From Caballeronia hypogeia (GTDB lineage Bacteria; Pseudomonadota; Gammaproteobacteria; Burkholderiales; Burkholderiaceae), in NCBI RefSeq assembly GCF_001544875.2, contig NZ_FCOA02000033.1, forward strand, positions 1-64,000: a stretch of 64,000 bases of DNA, written 5' to 3'. The position numbers and the translations under genes were made by a program. Below the pieces are notes generated by a model. That model was not told the origin of the DNA. It saw only the letters and a program-made list of their open reading frames with translations, and ran no database searches. How positions within the stretch are numbered: position 1 is the first letter of the stretch; every line of letters begins with the position of its first letter. This document shows positions 15,911 through 24,607 of this stretch, one piece after another.

Positions 15911-16807
15911 TTAGTTGACGGATTCAAGCGGCACGAACGTGAAGTTCTCGCCACGGCGAGTCACGCGGCCCGCATGCGGAAAGCCGAAATGCGCAGGAAA
16001 CAGCAGCGCCTGCTCTTCTGCCGAGATTTCGAACAGCGAGCGGCGCGTTTGGTTGGCCACGGCGCGGTCCTCGCAGAAGCGGCTGCTCCAGTCCGGCTGA
16101 TACACCTGAATCGGGTGATGGAAGGTATCGCCCGTGAAGTACGCGGTCTCGCCGCGCGAATGCACGCGCACCGCGAGCTGGCCGGCGGTGTGGCCCTGCA
16201 TCGGATGAACGGAAATGCCGGGCAGGAACTCTTCGTTGAAGTCCACCAGATCGACGAGTCCCGCTTCGATCACCGGATCGACGCTGTCGACGATCACCTC
16301 CGCGCCCATCGGATGGCAGCGCAGTCCGCCTTCCGGATCGCGCCAGTGCGCCAGCTCCGCGCGACCCATGATGTAGCGCGCATTCGGGAACGTGGGCACC
16401 CATGCATCGCCTTCGAGACGCGTATTCCAGCCAACATGATCCACATGCAGATGCGTATTGATGACGAGCGTGACCTGCTCGGGCCGCACGCCGTAATCGG
16501 CGAGCCGGTCCAGATACGGCAGGTCGAGCTGATGAAATCGCTGAAACGCGGCGTGACTGCGGAACTTGTGATTGCCGCAACCGGTGTCGATCAGAATGAC
16601 GTGCTTGTCGGTCTTGAGCAGCCACGAGTGCATGCTCGACATCAGCTTGCCCGACTCGCCATGATAGAAATTCGGCAGCGCGAGCTGTGGATGCTCCTGC
16701 ATGATCTCCTGCGTGAAATCTGGCAGAAGGAAGCCCGGCTCGAAACCCGGGGTGAGCATCTCCTCGACGCGCATCACTTCGATGGCGCCTATTCTTGTAT
16801 GCCACAT
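15911..16807 (-). CDS. Metallo-beta-lactamase-fold hydrolase
   Basis: 298 residues. The di-metal motif HTHLHVDHVGWN lies near residue 112, with further ligands in PMQGHTAGQLAV and FTGDTFHHPIQ. The general shape is that of quorum-quenching lactonases, glyoxalase II-like esterases and related MBL hydrolases with two zinc or iron ions. No signal peptide is visible. ATG at 16807 has GGAGA nine bases upstream. Position between importer and oxidase genes suggests hydrolysis of a lactone or ester form of the imported substrate; this is inferred. Confidence 0.8.
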   Translation of the reverse strand: MWHTRIGAIEVMRVEEMLTPGFEPGFLLPDFTQEIMQEHPQLALPNFYHGESGKLMSSMHSWLLKTDKHVILIDTGCGNHKFRSHAAFQRFHQLDLPYLDRLADYGVRPEQVTLVINTHLHVDHVGWNTRLEGDAWVPTFPNARYIMGRAELAHWRDPEGGLRCHPMGAEVIVDSVDPVIEAGLVDLVDFNEEFLPGISVHPMQGHTAGQLAVRVHSRGETAYFTGDTFHHPIQVYQPDWSSRFCEDRAVANQTRRSLFEISAEEQALLFPAHFGFPHAGRVTRRGENFTFVPLESVN

Positions 16808-16818
16808 GTCGTTGTCTC

Positions 16819-17514
16819 CTAGGACAGATATGCTTCGAGCAGATTGGCTTCGCCACGCAGCGCTTCGACGGTGCCGTGCGACACGATCGAGCCGCGTTTG
16901 AGCACGTACGCGTAGTCGCATACCGAAAGCGCGATCTCCGCGTTCTGCTCGACGAGGAGAATGGCCTGACCTTGCCTGTGCAGCCGCACGATGGCGTCGA
17001 ACACCTGATCGACGACGGAGGGCGCGAGGCCCATCGACGGCTCGTCGAGCACCAGCATGCGCGGATCGGTCATCAGCGCGCGGCCGATGGCGAGCATCTG
17101 CTGCTCGCCGCCGCTCATGAGTCCGGCGATCTGGCGGCGCCGCTCCTTGAGCCGCGGAAACAGCTCATAGACGCGCGCCAGCATGTCGGCCTCGTTGCCG
17201 CGGCCCGCGTAGGCGCTCAGCGCGAGATTCTCTTCCACGGAGAGCGGCGCGACCACGAGCCGCCCTTCCGGCACGATCGCGAGCCCGCGCCGCACAACCT
17301 GATGCAGCGAGAGGCTGGAGATCTCCTGATCGTTCAGGCGGATCGAACCGCGTATCGGACGATGCATGCCCGCCACGCTCTTGAGCGTGGTCGATTTGCC
17401 CGCCCCGTTTGCGCCGAGCAGCGCAACCATCTTCGAGGCGCCCACCTCGAAACTGATGTCGCTGACTGCGCGAATGGCGCCGTAACTAGCTTGAAGTCCG
17501 GAAACGGTTAGCAT
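16819..17514 (-). CDS. livF: Branched-chain-type ABC importer ATPase, LivF-like
   Basis: 231 residues. Walker A is GANGAGKSTTLKS, the signature region MSGGEQQMLAIGRAL, and Walker B MLVLDEPSMGLAP, typical for LivF. It overlaps the end of the livG-like gene, as in classical liv operons. ATG at 17514 is taken as start, with a TTG five codons earlier possible. With the other four gene products it forms an importer for an organic acid or amino-acid-like substrate; the operon continues into hydrolase and oxidase genes rather than amino-acid genes. Confidence 0.9.
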   Translation of the reverse strand: MLTVSGLQASYGAIRAVSDISFEVGASKMVALLGANGAGKSTTLKSVAGMHRPIRGSIRLNDQEISSLSLHQVVRRGLAIVPEGRLVVAPLSVEENLALSAYAGRGNEADMLARVYELFPRLKERRRQIAGLMSGGEQQMLAIGRALMTDPRMLVLDEPSMGLAPSVVDQVFDAIVRLHRQGQAILLVEQNAEIALSVCDYAYVLKRGSIVSHGTVEALRGEANLLEAYLS

Positions 17515-18385
17515 CGTCGGATTTTCCAAAATAAGCTTCTTTCACCTGCGGATGCGACATGCATTCCTGCGGCGTGCCATTCGCGAGCAGACGGCCGAAG
17601 TTCATCACCGTCACGTGTTCGCAGAAGTCCATCACCAGACGCACGTTGTGCTCGATCATCAGCACGGCGAGGCCCGCGTCCTTGAGTTCGTGCACGAGAC
17701 GGCCGATGTCGGTCGCTTCCTGCATGTTCATGCCGGCCGTCGGTTCGTCGAGCAGCAGCAGGCGCGGATTCGTCGCCAGCGCACGCGCGATTTCCACGCG
17801 CCGCTGTTCGCCATACGAGAGCGTTTCGGCGAGCACGTCGGCGCGGTGCGCGAGGCCTACGCGTTCGAGCAGTTCCAGCGCATTCGCGCGCGCCTGCTTG
17901 CCGATCGCACGCGATTTCGGCAGGCCGAGGAACGCACCGAGCATCGATGCGCCCGAGCGCGCGAAGTAGCCCGACATGACCTGCTGCAAGGTCGTCATGC
18001 CGCTGAAGAGCCGGATGTTCTGATACGTGCGCGCGATGCCGAGCAAGGCGATCTTGTGCGCGGGCAGCCGCTGAATCTCGGCGCCCTCGAATTCGACCGT
18101 GCCCGTATCGCATTGCAGAAGGCCGCTGATCAGGCTGACGGTCGTGGTCTTGCCCGCGCCGTTCGGCCCCATCAGTCCGACGACGCTGCCGGGCGCGACG
18201 GAGAGCGCCATTTCGGAGACGGCCGCGATGCCGCCGAAGCGCTTGGTGAGTCCTTGCACCTTGAGCAAGGGCGCGCGCTGCGACGACGCGTGATCGCCCT
18301 GACGCGCGGTGACCGACGTGACGCTGCCATGCGCCTGATGCGCCGCGGCGCGGTTCAAGGGCATTGAAGATTGACTGCTCGTCAT
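17486..18385 (-). CDS. livG: Branched-chain-type ABC importer ATPase, LivG-like
   Basis: 299 residues. Walker A GPNGAGKTTTVSLISG, signature LSYGEQRRVEIARALA and Walker B LLLDEPTAGMN are all present, with the LivG-type IARTYQNIRLFSGMT between them. An N-terminal extension of about 40 polar residues precedes the first beta strand (LLKVQGLTKRFGG); a start at 18364 would shorten it. It overlaps livM by four bases and livF by 29 bases, indicating tight translational coupling. Confidence 0.9.
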   Translation of the reverse strand: MTSSQSSMPLNRAAAHQAHGSVTSVTARQGDHASSQRAPLLKVQGLTKRFGGIAAVSEMALSVAPGSVVGLMGPNGAGKTTTVSLISGLLQCDTGTVEFEGAEIQRLPAHKIALLGIARTYQNIRLFSGMTTLQQVMSGYFARSGASMLGAFLGLPKSRAIGKQARANALELLERVGLAHRADVLAETLSYGEQRRVEIARALATNPRLLLLDEPTAGMNMQEATDIGRLVHELKDAGLAVLMIEHNVRLVMDFCEHVTVMNFGRLLANGTPQECMSHPQVKEAYFGKSDDANRFRTSS

Positions 18386-19254
18386 GACGTCGCGACCTCG
18401 CTGGTTTTTTGCGCGCGGCGGCGCAGGCGCGCATCCGGATCGATCAGTCCGCGCGGCAGGAAAAGCATGATCAGCAGCAGCACGACACCGTTGGCCGCAT
18501 CCTGCAGCGACGGCACGATCGACTGCGCGAGGATCGGCAACGCCGTGAACACCGCCGCGCCGACCACCGCGCCGAGCCAGTGATACGAACCGCCGAGCAC
18601 CACCGACGCGACCACGGTAAAGGCGACGTTGATGAAGTACGTGTCGGGCGAGATGAACTGCAATGTCATCGCCATCAGCACGCCGCCGAGCCCGCCGACC
18701 GCGCCCGAGATCACGAAAGCGATCGTCTGGATGCGGCGCGGCGGAATGCCGAGGCTCGACGCCACCGCCTGATCCTCGCGCACCGCGCGCGATGCGATGC
18801 CGAACCATGACGTCGAGAGCCGCCAGAAGATGAACATCACGAGCGCGCAGATGATCGCGAGCCAGCCGAGCGAGATGTTCGTCGGCAACGCGATGCCGTT
18901 CACGCCGCCCGTCAGCGACGGCACGTTGACGACGATCACGCGCGTGATCAGCACAAGGGCGAGCGTGGCGAGCGCCATCCAGTGACTTTCGAGGCGCAGG
19001 AAAATCGCCGCGATCACATACGAGAGCACCGCGCCCGCGAGCGTCGCCGCGACGATCGCCATCCACGGCTCGATTCCGGTTTGCAGCAACAGCCGCGAGC
19101 CGATGAAGCCGCCGATCGCCGCATACGACACCGTGGCGAAACTGAGCACGCCGCAGCCGAGCACCACGTAGGTGCTGAGCGCGAGCACCGCGTTGACCAG
19201 CGCGAAGGCGATCGTGCCCTGGAACGACGAGAAGAAATCGAAAAGGACATTCAT
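18382..19254 (-). CDS. livM: Branched-chain-type ABC importer permease, LivM-like
   Basis: 290 residues with about eight to nine hydrophobic segments and the LivM signature SLGIPPRRIQTIAFVISG plus GGSYHWLGAVVGAAV near the C-terminus. It overlaps livG by four bases (ATGA). Inner-membrane subunit of the heterodimeric pore with LivH. Confidence 0.9.
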   Translation of the reverse strand: MNVLFDFFSSFQGTIAFALVNAVLALSTYVVLGCGVLSFATVSYAAIGGFIGSRLLLQTGIEPWMAIVAATLAGAVLSYVIAAIFLRLESHWMALATLALVLITRVIVVNVPSLTGGVNGIALPTNISLGWLAIICALVMFIFWRLSTSWFGIASRAVREDQAVASSLGIPPRRIQTIAFVISGAVGGLGGVLMAMTLQFISPDTYFINVAFTVVASVVLGGSYHWLGAVVGAAVFTALPILAQSIVPSLQDAANGVVLLLIMLFLPRGLIDPDARLRRRAQKTSEVATS

Positions 19255-19260
19255 GGTTTC

Positions 19261-20148
19261 TTACGCCCGGGAGGTGGCGACGCCGCCGAACAGACCTCGC
19301 GGCCGGACCAGCAGGAAGACGAGCAGCAAGGCGTAGGTGATGCCGTCGCGCAAGCCGGAGGACAGGTATTGCGCCGTCATCACTTCGAGCACGCCGAGCA
19401 GCACGCCGGCGATGGCCGTGCCGCGCACGTCCTCGTAACCGCCCACCACGACGGCGGAAAAGCCCTTGAGCAGCAGACCTTCGCCGAGCGTGAAGGACAC
19501 GTTCTGCGTCGAGATGCCGGCGAGCACGCCCGCCGCCGCCGACAGCGCGCCCGACAAGGCCGCCGTGAAGAACACGATGCGCTTCGAGTCGACCCCGCCG
19601 ATGGCCGCCGCGGTCTGGTTCCAGCCCACCGCGCGCATCGCCGCGCCGAAGCGCGTCTTGCGGATCAGGAAGTAGAGACCCGTGGACAGCACCAGCATGA
19701 AGATCACCGTGATGACCTGCATGGCCGGCACCGGCACGCCGCCGATGTCGAAAATGGCGAGCGGATAGCTCTCGCGCGGGAAGCTCAGGCTCTGCTGGCC
19801 GGTGGCCATGCCCGCCAGGCTGTCGAGAATGATCCAGCACGCGATGCTCGTGATCAGCGCGCCGAGCATGCCGCTATTGCGTTTGCGCAGCGGCTGGAAC
19901 GCCACCTGATCCACCACCAGCGCAAGCGCGCCGCCGCATACGACGCCGAACAGCATCGCCATCGGGAAGGTGAAGCCGAATTGTTCGACCGACCATAAGG
20001 CCGCAATCGCGCCCCAGGTGGCATACGTGCCATGCGCCGCGTTGAGAATGCCGAGCGTGGCGAACACGAGCCCGAATCCCAGCCCGAAGATTGCGTAGAG
20101 CGAGCCAAGCGCTATGCCGTTGGCAAGCTGTTCGAATAGAAGCTGCAT
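19261..20148 (-). CDS. livH: Branched-chain-type ABC importer permease, LivH-like
   Basis: 295 residues, multi-spanning. N-terminal LANGIALGSLYAIFGLGFGL and C-terminal GGYEDVRGTAIAGVLLGVLE are LivH hallmarks. Start ATG at 20148 has GGAGAG about seven bases upstream. It lies between the binding-protein gene and livM in the importer operon. Confidence 0.9.
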   Translation of the reverse strand: MQLLFEQLANGIALGSLYAIFGLGFGLVFATLGILNAAHGTYATWGAIAALWSVEQFGFTFPMAMLFGVVCGGALALVVDQVAFQPLRKRNSGMLGALITSIACWIILDSLAGMATGQQSLSFPRESYPLAIFDIGGVPVPAMQVITVIFMLVLSTGLYFLIRKTRFGAAMRAVGWNQTAAAIGGVDSKRIVFFTAALSGALSAAAGVLAGISTQNVSFTLGEGLLLKGFSAVVVGGYEDVRGTAIAGVLLGVLEVMTAQYLSSGLRDGITYALLLVFLLVRPRGLFGGVATSRA

Positions 20149-20162
20149 CGATGCTCTCCGTG

Positions 20163-21320
20163 CTATTTCGCGGGCGCCCAGGCCACGAGATTGCCGTCAG
20201 ACGTGCGGTTGACGATCAGCGTGCCCCTGGTCGTCGCCTGGCCCGCCACCATTTCTTCGGAGCCGTAGACCGTGTGCTCGATCGTCTTGATCTTCGCGAG
20301 CGCTTCGGCAAGCTGCTCGCGCGTCGGCGTGCCGCTCAGCGACTTCAAACCCTGCGCGACGAACCAGACGACCTGATAGCCCTGCGCCGAATAGATGTCG
20401 GGCGTCGCGCCGAAGCGCTTCTGGTAGTCGCTCGCGAAAGCCTTTGCTTCCGGCGAGCTCGAGAGCGAGTCCGAGAAGCTGATCGGATACGGCACGCCCA
20501 CCAGCGCGGAACCCATCTTCTTGAAGACCGAAGCCGGCGACACCACGTCCGTCGTCACGATGGTCTTCTTGTAGCCGCGATCGCGAAGCGCGGTGATCGC
20601 GCCGGTCGCCGCGCCCTGCGTCGCGTAGACGAGGATCATGTCGGCGTTCATCGCCATCGCCTGCGTCGCGGCGGCGGTGAAGTCGGTGTCGCGCGTCAGC
20701 ACGTTGACCACGCCCGTCGTCTTCACGCCCTGCGCTTCGAGCGCGTGGCGCGTGTCTTCCATGCGGCCCTTGAAGGCGTCGTTATCCGACGTGAGGATGT
20801 AGGCGGCGCTCTTCAGATTGAGCTTCTTGCTGACGTCCACGCCCGTCGCCACGTCCTGCGGCCCCGGCAGGATCGTCATGTTGTAGATCCACGGCGGCTG
20901 CGGCAGGCCCGGACCCGTCGCGCCGAAAATCACCAGCGGGACCTTGCCGCTGGTCACGACCGGCTTCAGCGCATTCGCCACCGGCGAGAGAATGCAGCAG
21001 CTCGTCGCGATCACCGAGCGGTCGCCGATGAACTGGCGCATCGCCTGAATCGCGCGCGCCGCGTCGCTCGCGCTTTCCTTGCCGTCGAGCGCCATGGTCG
21101 CGCTGGCGCCGAGATAATGCTTCGCGTTGATTTCACTCAGCGCGAGCTGCGCGCCGTTCCAGTAAGACTGCCCCGCGTATGCCAGCGGTCCGGTGTTTTC
21201 CGTGACGAAGCCGATCTTGTAGACGCCGGCCGCGGGCTCGGCCTTGACCGTCTGTCCGTGCAAGGCCGCCGCTGCGAGAAGCGGAGCGAGTATCTTGAAG
21301 CCGCCAGAAAAATGTCTCAT
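20163..21320 (-). CDS. Branched-chain-type ABC substrate-binding protein
   Basis: 385 residues with a cleavable signal peptide (LAPLLAAAALHGQTVKAEP) and the type I periplasmic binding fold (Peripla_BP_6): YKIGFVTENTGPLAYAGQ, CCILSPVANALKPVVTSG near 105 and a C-terminal VAGQATTRGTLIVNRTSDG. First gene of an eight-gene operon (binding protein, livHMGF, MBL hydrolase, FAD oxidase, double hydrolase). The unusual CC pair replaces the common serine-rich ligand contact and hints at a non-amino-acid ligand. An operator matching that of the iclR region lies 285 bases upstream. Confidence 0.85.
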   Translation of the reverse strand: MRHFSGGFKILAPLLAAAALHGQTVKAEPAAGVYKIGFVTENTGPLAYAGQSYWNGAQLALSEINAKHYLGASATMALDGKESASDAARAIQAMRQFIGDRSVIATSCCILSPVANALKPVVTSGKVPLVIFGATGPGLPQPPWIYNMTILPGPQDVATGVDVSKKLNLKSAAYILTSDNDAFKGRMEDTRHALEAQGVKTTGVVNVLTRDTDFTAAATQAMAMNADMILVYATQGAATGAITALRDRGYKKTIVTTDVVSPASVFKKMGSALVGVPYPISFSDSLSSSPEAKAFASDYQKRFGATPDIYSAQGYQVVWFVAQGLKSLSGTPTREQLAEALAKIKTIEHTVYGSEEMVAGQATTRGTLIVNRTSDGNLVAWAPAK

Positions 21321-21814
21321 GGTCTTTCTTGTGGTCGATTATCGAGTTTTCGCTGATGCCGATTTGACGCCGCGTTGATGCAATTCGTCGGCACGAGTCG
21401 CCACCGCACCCTGCGCAGTGCGGGTGTTCGCTGGAAAAAGATTGAAGGTCAGGCGCGCAGGGTAAGCACTGGCTGCGCGTCGCGTCTGCCGTGTGAACGG
21501 CTACCCATCGCGGCGAAGCATTCGCTCGCTCGCGTGGTCAGCCGGGACCGCACTGACTTCGGTGCTCTCATTAGAGCTTTTGCGGCGCGGGAGCATGCAC
21601 CGGACTAACCCCTATTTTTTCCACATTGTGGCGGTAACCTTCGTGTGACTGAACGAACCAGTTAGCCAAACATCGCCAAAAGCGTGCGTTGCACGCATCC
21701 GGACGATGCGCCGATGTGGCCCTGCAAGGCGCGCACGCGGTCGTCGAAAGTAAAACAGAGGGATGTGAAATCCGGACGAACGTCCGGACCGGAGTGTCTG
21801 ACCGGCTGCGCGCG
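21321..21814 (-). promoter_or_regulatory. Long leader/promoter region of the importer operon
   Basis: A 494-base stretch without a convincing gene between the binding protein and the GntR gene. It contains the second IclR-type operator (21605-21633). Distance from the operator to the start codon is 285 bases, against 92 bases in the LeuC-like operon, so a long 5' leader or an undetected small RNA or leader peptide is possible. No other structured element was recognised. Confidence 0.4.
21605..21633. promoter_or_regulatory. IclR-regulon operator candidate, copy 2
   Basis: CTAACCCC (21605-21612), eight bases, then CCACATTGTGGCG (21621-21633), containing the perfect palindrome CCACA-T-TGTGG. 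Sequence and spacing match the copy at 11911-11939, and both have the same orientation relative to the minus-strand operon they precede. Confidence 0.7.
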
Positions 21815-22513
21815 TCAGTCCTGCGGCTGCGCCGCGAGTTCGTCGATGAGCTCGCGCACATGGCGCACGTGCTGCACGCCCGCGCGCTCGGCTTCCTTGC
21901 TGTTGCCGGCGAGCACGGCCTGGCCGATCTTCGCGTAATCGGCGATGCGCAGCGCGGTGAGGTTCAGCGGACGGAACTGCGCATGCACGATATGCAGTTG
22001 CACCGCCGGAAACATGCGGTTCAGTTCGCTGTTCTCCGCCAGCTCCAGCAAGGTGCGATAGAACCGCCGCCGCAGCCGCCCGAACGCTTCGGGATCGCTC
22101 GAGGGCATGAAGGCGTCGAGCTCCTCGAGCACGTTTTCGAGCTGCATCGCGTTGGGCGAGAGGCGCGCATTGCGCGCGGCGACGCGCGCGAGCAGACCGG
22201 TCAGCAACTCCGCCACCTCCAGTACGTCGTGGGTTTCCTGCAGGCTCAGCGAGCGGATCGACGCGCCACGATTACGGTTCAGATCGACGATGCCGTCCGC
22301 CGCGAGCCGCTGCAGCGCCTCGCGCACCGAGTTGCGTCCGACCTCGAAGAAATCGGCTAGATCGCCCTCGACGAGCCGCTGCCCCGGCACGAAGCTGCCG
22401 CGTTCGAGCCCCCGCGCGATGCCTTGATAAACGAGCTGAGTCGCGCTGACCGGTGGCGACTGGATCACGCCGGCCGCGGGCGCCGAGGCCGCGAGCGCTT
22501 TTTTCTTGAACAT
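21815..22513 (-). CDS. GntR-family regulator (FCD/FadR-type)
   Basis: 232 residues. An N-terminal winged helix (LVYQGIARGLERGSFVPGQRL, then VGRNSVREALQRLAADGIV) precedes an all-helical FCD effector domain (about 90-220) with metal-binding-type histidines (HIVHAQF, HVRHVRELI). It is divergent from the SDR-ACAD-kinase operon and is its likely regulator. FCD regulators usually sense carboxylic acids or CoA-pathway metabolites. ATG at 22513 has GGAAAGG region upstream on the minus strand. Confidence 0.88.
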   Translation of the reverse strand: MFKKKALAASAPAAGVIQSPPVSATQLVYQGIARGLERGSFVPGQRLVEGDLADFFEVGRNSVREALQRLAADGIVDLNRNRGASIRSLSLQETHDVLEVAELLTGLLARVAARNARLSPNAMQLENVLEELDAFMPSSDPEAFGRLRRRFYRTLLELAENSELNRMFPAVQLHIVHAQFRPLNLTALRIADYAKIGQAVLAGNSKEAERAGVQHVRHVRELIDELAAQPQD

Positions 22514-22567
22514 GGAAAGGACCGTGACTGCGCGATGTTTTGATGACGGTCGTGATTATAGCCTCAC

Positions 22568-22600
22568 ACAATCCTATATTATTGCCCTACAATCCAATCC
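22568..22600. promoter_or_regulatory. Direct repeats in the GntR/SDR divergent promoter
   Basis: ACAATCC occurs at 22568-22574 and 22589-22595, 21 bases apart (two helical turns), and AATCC follows again at 22596-22600. The AT-rich segment between them (TATATTATT) could hold a -10 element. Candidate GntR binding region, 24-56 bases before the SDR start. Confidence 0.4.
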
Positions 22601-22623
22601 GACATAATGATGGGGAGACAACG

Positions 22624-23376
22624 TTGGACAAGATCTTCGCTTTGGAGGGGAAAAAAGCGCTCGTCACGGGAGCATCGAGCGGGCTCGGCGCGCATTTCGC
22701 GAAGGTGCTGGCGCAAGCCGGCGCGGAAGTCGTGATCGCCGCGCGCCGCACGGAAGCGCTCGACCGCCTCGCGGACGAAATCCGCGCATCCGGCGGCAAG
22801 GTCGCGACCCAGGCGCTCGACGTCACGGATACGGCCTCGCGCGACGCAGCGTTCGCCGCCTGCGGCCGGCTCGACGTGCTGATCAACAACGCGGGCATCG
22901 TCCGCGAGAATGCCGCGCTCAAACAAAGCGAGGCGGACTGGGACGCGGTGCTCGACACCAATCTGCGCGGCTGCTTCTTCATGGCGCAGGGCGCGGCCCG
23001 GCTGATGCGCGAGGGCGGCGGCGGTTCGATCGTCAATATCGCGTCGATTCTGGGCTTGCGGCAGGCGGGCGGCGTGCTGCCCTATGCGGTGTCGAAAGCG
23101 GGCGTGATCCAGATGACGGCCACGCTCGCGCTCGAACTCGCGCGCTATGGCGTTCGCGTAAACGCCATAGCGCCGGGCTATTTCAATACGGAAATCAACG
23201 CGGACTTCTGGGATTCGAGCGCGGGACAGGCGCTCATCCAGCGGATTCCGCAACGGCGGCTGGGCGAGCTGCCTGATCTGAACGGACCGCTGCTGCTGCT
23301 CGCGTCCGATGCATCGCGTTACATGTCGGGCGTCACGCTCGCCGTCGATGGCGGTCATCTCGTCGCCTCGCTCTGA
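22624..23376 (+). CDS. Short-chain dehydrogenase/reductase (LvaD-like by context)
   Basis: 250 residues of the classical SDR family. Cofactor motif TGASSGLGAHFAK (15-27), NNAG at 88-91, catalytic S141, Y154 and K158 (PYAVSKAG), and C-terminal SDASRYMSGVTLAVDGG. It should interconvert a hydroxyl and keto group with NAD(P)H. A TTG start at 22624 is chosen because GGGGAG lies six bases upstream and homology starts there. First gene of the operon SDR, ACAD, kinase-like; the equivalent trio in Pseudomonas putida (LvaD, LvaC, LvaA) handles 4-oxo and 4-hydroxyacyl-CoA. Confidence 0.85.
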   Translation: MDKIFALEGKKALVTGASSGLGAHFAKVLAQAGAEVVIAARRTEALDRLADEIRASGGKVATQALDVTDTASRDAAFAACGRLDVLINNAGIVRENAALKQSEADWDAVLDTNLRGCFFMAQGAARLMREGGGGSIVNIASILGLRQAGGVLPYAVSKAGVIQMTATLALELARYGVRVNAIAPGYFNTEINADFWDSSAGQALIQRIPQRRLGELPDLNGPLLLLASDASRYMSGVTLAVDGGHLVASL

Positions 23377-23404
23377 CACACGCGGCTCTATCAAAGGAAA
23401 GTCC

Positions 23405-24607
23405 ATGGCAAGCATGAATCTGGTGAAGACCGAACGCGGCGCGGCGCTCGCTGCGCGCGTCGAAGCGTTCGTTCGCAACGTCGTCATTCAGTACGAGAAC
23501 GATCCGCGCCGCGACCGGCACGGCCCGTCCGAGGAACTCGTCGCCGAACTGCGCGAACGCGCGCGCGAGGCGGGGCTGCTCACGCCGCACATCCTGGCCG
23601 ACGGCTCGCATCTGACGCAGCTCGAAACGGCGGCGGTGCTCAAGCGCGCCGGCCTTTCGCCGCTCGGGCCGGTCGCCGTGAACGTCGCGGCGCCGGACGA
23701 AGGCAACATGTTCCTGATCGGCGCGATCGGCACGCCGGCGCAGAAGGACCGTTTCCTCGCGCCGCTCGTCGCGGGCCGCGCGCGCTCGGCGTTCTTCATG
23801 ACCGAGCCGGCCGCCGACAACGGGGCGGGCTCCGATCCGTCGATGCTGCGCACCAGCGCGCGGCGCGACGGCGACGACTGGGTCATCGACGGCAGGAAGG
23901 CGTTCATCACCGGCGCGGTCGGCGCGAAGGTGGGCATCGTCATGGCGCGCACCGGTCCGGCCGATGCGGTGCGCGCAACCATGTTCCTCGTCGGGTTGCC
24001 GAATCCGGCCATTCGCATCGAGCGCATTCTCGACACCATCGACAGTTCGTCGCCGGGCGGCCACTCGATCGTCGTCATCGACAATCTGCGCGTGCGCGCG
24101 GATCAGGTGCTGGGCGAAGTCGATGAAGGTTTCCGTTATGCGCAGGTGCGGCTTGCGCCCGCGCGTCTGTCGCATTGCATGCGCTGGCACGGCGCGGCGA
24201 CGCGCGCGCATGAAATCGCCAGCGCCTATGCGTGCCGCCGTCAGGCGTTCGGCAAGCCGCTCATCGATCACGAGGGCGTCGGCTTCATGCTCGCCGATAA
24301 CGTCGCCGACCTGCAGCAGGCCGAGCTCATGATCGACTGGTGCGCGGAAGTGCTCGACAGCGGCTCGCGCGGCACGCTGGAGAGCTCGATCGCGAAGTCG
24401 TCGGTGTCGGAAGCGCTGTATCGCGTGGCCGATCGCTGCGTGCAGATCATGGGCGGCACCGGCGTGTCGGGCGACACGCTCGTCGAGCTGATCTTCCGCG
24501 AATTGCGCGCGTTCCGCATCTACGACGGCCCGACCGAAGTGCACAAATGGTCGATCGCAAAGCACATCAAGCGTCAGCATTCCGACTCGCACGGGAAAAG
24601 CGCATGA
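23405..24607 (+). CDS. Acyl-CoA dehydrogenase family protein, ACAD10/11-LvaC type
   Basis: 400 residues with the ACAD fold: FFMTEPAADNGAGSDPS near 138 (FAD and acyl binding), QAFGKPLIDHEGVGFMLAD, and C-terminal QIMGGTGVSGDTLVE. Two marks place it with ACAD10/11 and LvaC: NVAAPDEGNMFL near residue 97 and the terminal YDGPTEVHKWSIAKH in place of the usual YEGTSQIQ-like catalytic segment. In the levulinate pathway such enzymes convert 4-phosphoacyl-CoA to a 3-hydroxyacyl-CoA. The stop codon overlaps the next ATG by four bases, so production is coupled to the kinase-like protein. GGAAAG precedes the ATG at 23405. Confidence 0.82.
   Translation: MASMNLVKTERGAALAARVEAFVRNVVIQYENDPRRDRHGPSEELVAELRERAREAGLLTPHILADGSHLTQLETAAVLKRAGLSPLGPVAVNVAAPDEGNMFLIGAIGTPAQKDRFLAPLVAGRARSAFFMTEPAADNGAGSDPSMLRTSARRDGDDWVIDGRKAFITGAVGAKVGIVMARTGPADAVRATMFLVGLPNPAIRIERILDTIDSSSPGGHSIVVIDNLRVRADQVLGEVDEGFRYAQVRLAPARLSHCMRWHGAATRAHEIASAYACRRQAFGKPLIDHEGVGFMLADNVADLQQAELMIDWCAEVLDSGSRGTLESSIAKSSVSEALYRVADRCVQIMGGTGVSGDTLVELIFRELRAFRIYDGPTEVHKWSIAKHIKRQHSDSHGKSA

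Noticed and set aside
18386..19840. Upstream in-frame extension of the livG-like ATPase frame to 784 codons
   Set aside because: It runs antisense-free through livM and livH in another frame and is Arg/His-rich without homology; the real livG start is at 18385 with livM overlapping by four bases.
21571..21861. 96-codon frame in the importer leader
   Set aside because: Ser/Arg-rich composition with no family resemblance; overlaps the GntR gene end and the IclR-type operator.
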